Below, in pieces: positions 58,663-64,000 of a DNA stretch of 64,000 nucleotides; the stretch's first letter is position 1, and each line of letters starts with the position of its first letter. Below the pieces are notes generated by a model that was not told the DNA's origin, searched no databases, and saw nothing but the letters and a program-made list of their open reading frames with translations. Both the position numbers and the translations under genes were made by a program. Source of the DNA: Candidatus Tenderia electrophaga (lineage in GTDB: Bacteria; Pseudomonadota; Gammaproteobacteria; Tenderiales; Tenderiaceae); contig CP013099.1 in the NCBI GenBank assembly GCA_001447805.1, positions 2,046,001 through 2,110,000 on the forward strand, written 5' to 3'.

Positions 58663-59322
58663 CTATGCGTTGTCGGCCAGCCACGTTGCCAGCGCCGTAG
58701 CACTGTCCACGCAGGCCAGCGGCGCGAAACTTTCTAGGCGCTGCGGTTCATGGGCGCCATACGTGACCGCCAGTGCCTCGGCGCCGGCACGGCGCGCCAT
58801 TTCCAAGTCGTACTCTGTATCGCCCACCATCAGGGTACGCTCGGGCGCCACATCCAGATCCGCCATGATCTCCCGCAACATCATGGGATCCGGTTTGGAA
58901 CAGGTTTCATCGGCGCAGCGGGTGGCATGGAAATAGCGTTTGCAGCCGGTATGGTCCAACGCACGATCCAATCCTTGGCGGCTTTTACCCGTCGCCACGC
59001 CAAGCCAGAGGCGGCGCCGCTCCAGCGCTTGCAGTATCTCATGAACCCCGTCGAAGAGCACTTCTGGCAGGGGACACGCAACCAGAAAGTGATGGCGGTA
59101 GCGCTCAACAAAATGGGGCGCGTGGTGCGGCTCCATGGTGGGATGCAGGGTATTAATGGCTTCCTGCAGGCCCAGTCCAATGATGTTGCGGCATTCGGCG
59201 TCACTGCGGCGCGGCAAGCCCACATCCCGCCCCGCCGCCTGCAGCGAGGCCACAATACGGGCGGCGGAATCCATCAGGGTGCCGTCCCAGTCGAATACGA
59301 TCAAATCAAATTTTGCGGACAT
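58663..59322 (-). CDS. gph: HAD-family phosphoglycolate phosphatase-like hydrolase
   Basis: This 219-residue HAD hydrolase of the Gph/PGP subfamily has motif I DWDGTLMDS (residues 10-18), motif II GVATGKSRQGLDRAL, motif III KPDPMMLREIM and motif IV MVGDTEYDLEMARRAG. In gammaproteobacteria this gene regularly follows rluC; the substrate may be phosphoglycolate or another small phosphate ester. Confidence 0.88.
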   Translation of the reverse strand: MSAKFDLIVFDWDGTLMDSAARIVASLQAAGRDVGLPRRSDAECRNIIGLGLQEAINTLHPTMEPHHAPHFVERYRHHFLVACPLPEVLFDGVHEILQALERRRLWLGVATGKSRQGLDRALDHTGCKRYFHATRCADETCSKPDPMMLREIMADLDVAPERTLMVGDTEYDLEMARRAGAEALAVTYGAHEPQRLESFAPLACVDSATALATWLADNA

Positions 59323-59328
59323 GGACGA

Positions 59329-60273
59329 TTAAGTTAACCTTTCCAGAACTGCTTCTAAGGACTCATCCAACGGCGCGGTCACGGTGAGCCGGCCGCCCTC
59401 CCAAGGAAATTCGAGGCGGTAAGCATGTAGAAACAGCCTTTTAACACCATATTCGCGCATTTCCTTGTTGAACACCTTGTCGCCGTATTTGTCGTCACCG
59501 GCCAAGGGATGCCCCGAATGAGCGGCATGGACGCGGATTTGATGGGTGCGGCCGGTGAAAAGTTCCACCTCCATCAGGGTCGCGCGCTTAAATCGCTGCT
59601 TAGGCGTAAAGCCGCTGGCCGCCGCCTTGCCGTCGGCGCTGACTCGCACCATGCGCTCGCCGGAGCTAACGCTGTTCTTGCGCAGCGGCGCGTCGATCAC
59701 TCGACCATCGCCGCGCCACTTGCCCTGGCAAAGGGCGAGGTAAAGTTTTTTCACCTCCCCCTGGCGCAAGGCCTCGTGCAGACGCCGCAAGGCGGAACGC
59801 TTCTTGGCAATCAGCAGACACCCCGAGGTGTCACGATCGAGCCGGTGCACCAGCTCCAGACCGCGGCACTCCGGTTTGAGCGTGCGCATGGCCTCGATCA
59901 CGCCATAGCTGATGCCGCTGCCACCATGCACGGCGATCCCCGACGGCTTGTTGAGCACGATCAGGGCGTCATCTTCGTGGAGCACACCACGCGCTATGCG
60001 CGCCAACACCCCGCGGCCCGGCTCGACCGTCGGCTTATCCGCCAAGCGCATGGGCGGAATACGGATCACATCGCCGCTTTGCAACCGATAGGGAGGCTTC
60101 ACCCGGCCCTTGTTGACGCGCACCTGGCCGGTGCGCAGCAGCCGGTAAATCATGCTCTTGGGCACGCCTTTGAGCACACTCAGCAGGAAATTGTCGACGC
60201 GTTGGTCGGCGCGCTCGGCGTCGATTTCGATCATTTGCACACCCTGATGTGCATTTTCCGAAAAATCAGTCAT
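59329..60273 (-). CDS. rluC: 23S rRNA pseudouridine synthase RluC
   Basis: This 314-residue RluA-family synthase has an N-terminal S4 domain (RVDNFLLSVLKGVPKSMIYRLLRTGQVRVNKGR in part, about residues 23-60) and the catalytic Asp in HRLDRDTSGCLLIAKK (about 143-158), plus GRTHQIRVHAAHSGHPL. RluC modifies U955, U2504 and U2580 of 23S rRNA in E. coli. It is divergent from rne, the conserved arrangement. Confidence 0.95.
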   Translation of the reverse strand: MTDFSENAHQGVQMIEIDAERADQRVDNFLLSVLKGVPKSMIYRLLRTGQVRVNKGRVKPPYRLQSGDVIRIPPMRLADKPTVEPGRGVLARIARGVLHEDDALIVLNKPSGIAVHGGSGISYGVIEAMRTLKPECRGLELVHRLDRDTSGCLLIAKKRSALRRLHEALRQGEVKKLYLALCQGKWRGDGRVIDAPLRKNSVSSGERMVRVSADGKAAASGFTPKQRFKRATLMEVELFTGRTHQIRVHAAHSGHPLAGDDKYGDKVFNKEMREYGVKRLFLHAYRLEFPWEGGRLTVTAPLDESLEAVLERLT

Positions 60274-60890
60274 TTATAATCACTTTTTAAGCCTGAAACA
60301 TATTTCCAGCGGGAGGGTAACATGATATATTCTGGAGGTGGTGCTCGGCGGGCGACTGCATTCTACAGGATGCCTTTTCATCCCTACCGCGCCTACGTTG
60401 CAATACCGAGAGTGCAAATTTTGAGCCTTAGCGTGAAAGTCACGACGACGAACCAATCTGCGCACGGTATTGTCAAAAAACACTTACAACTGCCAATAGT
60501 TACGCTGGCAAAGGAAACAAATTTTATCACTTCATGAAGGTTTGCCAAATTTTCATGAAGTTGCGCAAATAAGCGCGGGGCCCGTCAGGGCTGACACAAC
60601 TAGCAGTATTGACGCGAAATTAAACGAACATTGGCGTACCCGTGGTACACGGGCAGCTGAATGAACCCTGTCAGTCGACAGCAGGACCGAGCAGGTCGAG
60701 CATTAACGAATTCGAACCTCACCCGGGCGCCGGAACGGCCCCGGGTGACAGAGTAGCGAAAATTAGCGACCCGCGAGCGTCACCGTCCTCCGGACATGTG
60801 ACATCCATGCTGCGCTGCAGTGAATTGCACGAGTTCCTTCAGTCTCCGCCCGCCTGTAATACGGGGCAGACGCCCAGGAGACAGTTAAAA
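60274..60890 (+). promoter_or_regulatory. Divergent rluC/rne control region and rne 5' leader
   Basis: This stretch of more than 600 bases without a supported gene contains several GC-rich hairpins in its right half: CCCGTGGTACACGGG (60640-60654), CACCCGGGGC-type pairing around 60720-60750 and others. In E. coli the long rne leader folds into hairpins through which RNase E autoregulates its own mRNA, and a comparable role is likely here. An imperfect 20-base direct repeat lies at 60531-60570. A 71-codon frame (60322-60537) has a good Shine-Dalgarno sequence but no recognisable product. Confidence 0.5.
60531..60570 (+). repeat. Tandem TTCATGAAG direct repeat upstream of rne
   Basis: TTCATGAAGGTTTGCCAAAT is followed one base later by TTCATGAAGTTGCGCAAAT. 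Each unit contains the 8-bp palindrome TTCATGAA, and the two palindromes are 21 bases apart, two helical turns. This spacing suits a dimeric or cooperative DNA-binding regulator. Confidence 0.6.
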
Positions 60891-63380
60891 ATGAGAAGAA
60901 TGTTAATCAACGCAACCCAGAAAGAAGAGTTGCGTGTTGCCCTCGTCGACGGCCAGCGCCTCTACGACCTCGATATCGAACTTCCCGGCCGGGAACAGAA
61001 AAAGGCCAATATCTACAAAGGAAAAATCACCCGCATCGAACCCAGCCTTGAAGCCGCCTTCGTCGACTTCGGCTCGGAACGCCACGGATTTCTTCCTTTG
61101 AAGGAGATTGCCCCCGATAGTTATGCCAAACAGCCGCAGGACGAAAACCGCCGCCCCAATATCAAGGAGATTCTGAAAGAGGGCCAAGAGGTCGTGGTCC
61201 AGGTGGATAAGGAAGAACGCGGCAACAAAGGCGCCGCCCTGACCACCTTTGTCAGCCTGGCCGGTCGCTATCTGGTATTGATGCCCAACAATCCGCGCGC
61301 CGGCGGCGTATCGCGCCGCATCGAGGGCGAGGATCGCAGCGAGCTGCGCGAGGCCATGGCGGCCATGGAGATCCCCGAAGGCATGGGCGTGATCGTGCGT
61401 ACCGCCGGGGTGGGCAAAAGCACCGAAGAACTGCAATGGGACCTGGATTACCTGGTGCGCCTATGGCAGGCCATCGAAAAGGCCGGCCAGGAGCGCGCCG
61501 CACCCTTCCTGGTGTACCAGGAGAGCAACCTGATCATCCGCGCCATCCGCGACTATTTCCGCCAGGACATCGGCGAGATCCTGATCGACGCCAAAGAGGT
61601 GTACGACTACGCCCAGGACTTCATGACCCAGGTGATGCCGCACAACAAGAAGAAGGTGAAGTTCTACGACGACAGCGTGCCCCTGTTCTCGCGCTACCAG
61701 GTGGAGAGCCAGATCGAGACCGCCTTCCAACACGAGGTACGCCTGCCCTCCGGCGGCGCCATCGTCATCGACCGCACCGAGGCGCTGGTCTCCATCGACA
61801 TCAACTCCTCGCGCGCCACCCAGGGCGGCGATATCGAAGAGACCGCCCTCAACACCAATCTGGAGGCGGCCGATGAGATCGCCCGTCAACTGCGTCTGCG
61901 CGACCTGGGCGGCCTGATCGTCATCGACTTCATCGACATGACCCCGTCACGCAACCAGCGCGAGGTGGAAAACCGCCTGCGCGAGGCCCTGAAGATGGAC
62001 CGCGCCCGCGTCCAGGTGGGGCGCATTTCGCGTTTCGGCCTGCTGGAGATGTCACGCCAGCGCCTGCGTCCGTCGCTGGAAGAATCGATCCAGACCACCT
62101 GTCCGCGCTGCAAGGGCGAAGGCTCGATCCGCAATGTGGAATCCCTCTCTCTCTCCATCCTGCGCCTGATCGAGGAAGAGGCGATGAAAGAAAACTCGGC
62201 CCGCATCGAGGCCCAGTTGCCACTGCAAGTGGCCACCTTTCTGCTTAATGAAAAGCGCAATTCAGTGAGCGAGATCGAAGCCCGCCACGGAATCCACGTG
62301 GTGTTGCTACCCAATCCGGCACTGGAGACGCCCAATTACGACGTCAGGCGGGTCAAGGGTGACGACCTCAGAGACAGTGACGCCACCAGCAGCTATCAAA
62401 TCATCAAGGACATCGAACCGGAAGAGGAAACCTCAAGCAAGCGCCAGGCCTACGCCGAACAACCCGCGGTCAGGAGCGTGCAGCCGGCGACGCCGGCGCC
62501 GCGTCCCACGCCCCCCGCCTCCAGCAATGTCTCAGAAGCGCAACGTAATGCCGAGGCCGGCTTTATCAAGCGCATGTGGAACACCCTGTTCGGCAACAAC
62601 ACCCCTGAAGCCACCCAGGAGGAAGAACAAACGGCGCGATCTTCTGACAAGCCGTCGCCGCGCCGCGCCAGTCAATCGCGCGGCGGCAGCGGCCGTGAGC
62701 GTACCTCGTCACGCCGGGGCGGGAGCCAAGCGCGCGGCCGCCGCGGCGGCCGCAAGCAGGATGACGACAAACCCCAAAGCAGCGCCACTGCCGCATCTGA
62801 GGCGAGCACCGAAGCACCCGGCGCAGAGGCGACCGAGGGTGAAAAGCAGCAGCGCCCGGCGGGGGAAAGCCGACGCGGTCGTCGCGGCGGCCGGCGGCGG
62901 CGCAAACCCAGCGGCAGCAAGCCGTCGCAGCAACGGGACGGGACGTCAAGCAGCGGCGACCCATCTAACGACAAGCCGACAAAGGCGGATTCCGACAAAC
63001 CTCAGAAAACCGCCCCCAACGACGCCAAGCCGAACTCGGCGGATGCCAAAGCCAAGCCCAAGCGCCGTTCTCCCCAGACAACGGAGGAAACACCTAAGGC
63101 GACTGAAACGTCCCCGCTCGCCGCGGAGCGACCCAAGCCGGCTGGCGACGTTGCCGAAGCAGGTCCCACTCAGACCAAATCTGACCACCCCCCACGCGAC
63201 GCTAATAATGCGCCCGCTAAAGGCGACGCGCCTCCCAAGGCTGAAGCCAAACCGGTGGTAGACCTCAAACCTAAGGCGCCCGAACCGGTGCAGAAAAGTA
63301 TGGATCTACCGGCGCCTGCTGAAGAAAGGAAGGAGACACCCCCGCCGGTCACCGCGGAAAAGCGCGGCGTCCACGAGTAG
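60891..63380 (+). CDS. rne: Ribonuclease E
   Basis: This protein of about 829 residues has the full catalytic half: the N-terminal [18 protein letters not shown], an S1 RNA-binding domain (about residues 35-125), the 5'-sensor/RNase H-like region, the DNase I-like catalytic domain with [20 protein letters not shown] and the second catalytic Asp in IVIDFIDM, and the Zn-link CPRCKGEG (about 404-411). The C-terminal 330 residues are disordered, with [16 protein letters not shown] RNA-binding patches and Pro/Lys/Ala-rich stretches that should scaffold the degradosome. The start MRRMLIN has AGGAG upstream. Confidence 0.96.
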   Translation: MRRMLINATQKEELRVALVDGQRLYDLDIELPGREQKKANIYKGKITRIEPSLEAAFVDFGSERHGFLPLKEIAPDSYAKQPQDENRRPNIKEILKEGQEVVVQVDKEERGNKGAALTTFVSLAGRYLVLMPNNPRAGGVSRRIEGEDRSELREAMAAMEIPEGMGVIVRTAGVGKSTEELQWDLDYLVRLWQAIEKAGQERAAPFLVYQESNLIIRAIRDYFRQDIGEILIDAKEVYDYAQDFMTQVMPHNKKKVKFYDDSVPLFSRYQVESQIETAFQHEVRLPSGGAIVIDRTEALVSIDINSSRATQGGDIEETALNTNLEAADEIARQLRLRDLGGLIVIDFIDMTPSRNQREVENRLREALKMDRARVQVGRISRFGLLEMSRQRLRPSLEESIQTTCPRCKGEGSIRNVESLSLSILRLIEEEAMKENSARIEAQLPLQVATFLLNEKRNSVSEIEARHGIHVVLLPNPALETPNYDVRRVKGDDLRDSDATSSYQIIKDIEPEEETSSKRQAYAEQPAVRSVQPATPAPRPTPPASSNVSEAQRNAEAGFIKRMWNTLFGNNTPEATQEEEQTARSSDKPSPRRASQSRGGSGRERTSSRRGGSQARGRRGGRKQDDDKPQSSATAASEASTEAPGAEATEGEKQQRPAGESRRGRRGGRRRRKPSGSKPSQQRDGTSSSGDPSNDKPTKADSDKPQKTAPNDAKPNSADAKAKPKRRSPQTTEETPKATETSPLAAERPKPAGDVAEAGPTQTKSDHPPRDANNAPAKGDAPPKAEAKPVVDLKPKAPEPVQKSMDLPAPAEERKETPPPVTAEKRGVHE

Positions 63381-63404
63381 TCGATACAGCGTCACCCAAA
63401 CCCA

Positions 63405-63440
63405 AGGGCCGGGGCACATTGCTGTGCCCCGGCCCTTTCA
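63405..63440. terminator. Terminator between convergent rne and tyrosine phosphatase genes
   Basis: A 15-bp perfect stem AAGGGCCGGGGCACA/TGTGCCCCGGCCCTT has loop TTGC and a short T tail on the rne strand. It has A residues on the other side and can serve both convergent genes. Confidence 0.88.
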
Positions 63441-63467
63441 TTCTGGGGTGATCAAGAGAGGCGCGCG

Positions 63468-63941
63468 TCAGAGATGGCGGGCGCGAATATCGTCAAGCAG
63501 GCCGAGGGACGCCGCTTCGATCAAATCCAACACCCGCTCAAAGCCGCTCTCGCCACCGTAATACGGGTCGGGCACCTCGCGCACCGGCTGATCCGCCGCG
63601 AAATCCAGAAACAGGCGCAGCTTTGCTTCCTGGCCGGCGGGGCAAATCATTTCCAGGCGCTCAAAATTGTCCCGGTCCATCGCCAATACATAGTCGCAGC
63701 GGTCAAAATCCTCCGCCGTCACCTTGCGCGCCCGCAAGCGCTCGAGATCAATGCCGCGTCGCGCCGCCGCATCGCGGGCGCGGGGGTCGGGCGCTTCACC
63801 GACATGATAGGCATGGGTGCCGGCCGAATCCACGTCGATGAGATGGGACAGGGATTCATCTTCAATCATTTTAAGAAACAGTCCGTGGGCGGTCGGTGAA
63901 CGGCAGATATTGCCCATGCAGACGAATAAGACTTTAACCAT
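63468..63941 (-). CDS. Low-molecular-weight protein tyrosine phosphatase
   Basis: This 157-residue LMW-PTP has the P-loop VCMGNICRSP (Cys8, Arg14 of CX5R) at the N-terminus and the general-acid Asp in VPDPYYGGES (about residues 122-131). The Tyr pair after Asp is characteristic. Members dephosphorylate tyrosine kinases of capsule systems or act on other phosphotyrosine proteins; no such kinase is nearby. To its right, 63942-64000 is AT-rich and probably holds its promoter. Confidence 0.93.
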   Translation of the reverse strand: MVKVLFVCMGNICRSPTAHGLFLKMIEDESLSHLIDVDSAGTHAYHVGEAPDPRARDAAARRGIDLERLRARKVTAEDFDRCDYVLAMDRDNFERLEMICPAGQEAKLRLFLDFAADQPVREVPDPYYGGESGFERVLDLIEAASLGLLDDIRARHL

Positions 63942-64000
63942 GACAGGGACCTGCGAATTAATCTATACTTTCACTCAGATATTTTTCCAGGCTATTATAA

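Noticed and set aside
60322..60537. 71-codon frame with a good Shine-Dalgarno sequence upstream of rne
   Set aside because: The translation has no recognisable domain, signal or composition of a real protein, and it lies in the rluC/rne control region. It is kept only as a remark in the leader annotation.

Overview
The window is a continuous stretch of a GC-rich gammaproteobacterial chromosome. The best evidence is the gene order yceD-rpmF-plsX-fabH-fabD-fabG-acpP-fabF-pabC-mltG-tmk-holB-pilZ-tatD, together with rne/rluC/gph/sppA; both are conserved gammaproteobacterial blocks, and the presence of pilZ makes it look more like Pseudomonas or Chromatiales than the enterics. I cannot name the genus. 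No rRNA, tRNA, CRISPR array, prophage or transposase gene was seen.

Layout. (1) 1-185: a class I cyclic-di-GMP (GEMM) riboswitch pointing left, out of the window. (2) 0.3-2.5 kb: an NfeD protease/slipin operon. (3) 2.8-9.4 kb: two divergent SGNH-hydrolase/TPR proteins around a 49-residue SxtK-like (DUF5989) membrane peptide, an SxtJ-like membrane protein and an O-carbamoyltransferase; this looks like a modification module with no known substrate. (4) 9.4-11.7 kb: two tandem paralogous secreted proteins of unknown function ending in a Gly/Trp tail. (5) 11.9-14.6 kb: rmuC, a class V aminotransferase and a G/C-block inverted repeat that reaches into its stop codon. (6) 14.6-27.0 kb: the fatty-acid/cell-envelope superoperon, all leftward, with pabB inserted before pabC. 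(7) 27.2-31.0 kb: two-subunit pyruvate carboxylase and a YceF-type Maf. (8) 31-37.5 kb: signalling and housekeeping genes (double receiver protein, DUF192, thioredoxin-like, SDR, c-di-GMP-type PilZ, ABC-2 exporter, pyrD, cysC). (9) 37.6-44.2 kb: SLC13 transporter, soluble PAS chemoreceptor, NhaA, DUF502. (10) 44.2-50.0 kb: a nickel module (ECF-type NikMQO with accessory NikL- and DUF4198-type proteins, an LbtU-type porin and NikR) with a strong candidate NikR operator between the divergent promoters. (11) 50.3-55.8 kb: SohB, an unusual iscR-iscU pair, a SpeE-like methyltransferase-fold protein, a triheme c7 cytochrome and two Sel1-repeat proteins. (12) 56-64 kb: gpmI, sppA, gph, rluC, rne and a low-molecular-weight tyrosine phosphatase.

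Themes. The rne-rluC-gph-sppA block and the yceD-rpmF-fab block are normally adjacent and remain on matching strands, but about 30 kb (blocks 7-11 and gpmI) now sits between them. c-di-GMP appears three times (riboswitch, a PilZ domain with binding motif, and a PilZ of the type without it). The most distinctive observations are the carbamoyltransferase/SxtJ/SxtK/SGNH cluster, the tandem Gly-Trp-tailed secreted proteins, the NikR operator that appears to link an outer-membrane porin to the nickel ECF operon, and an IscR that lacks all three cluster-ligand cysteines yet sits behind a good type 1 IscR box and directly ahead of iscU without iscS.
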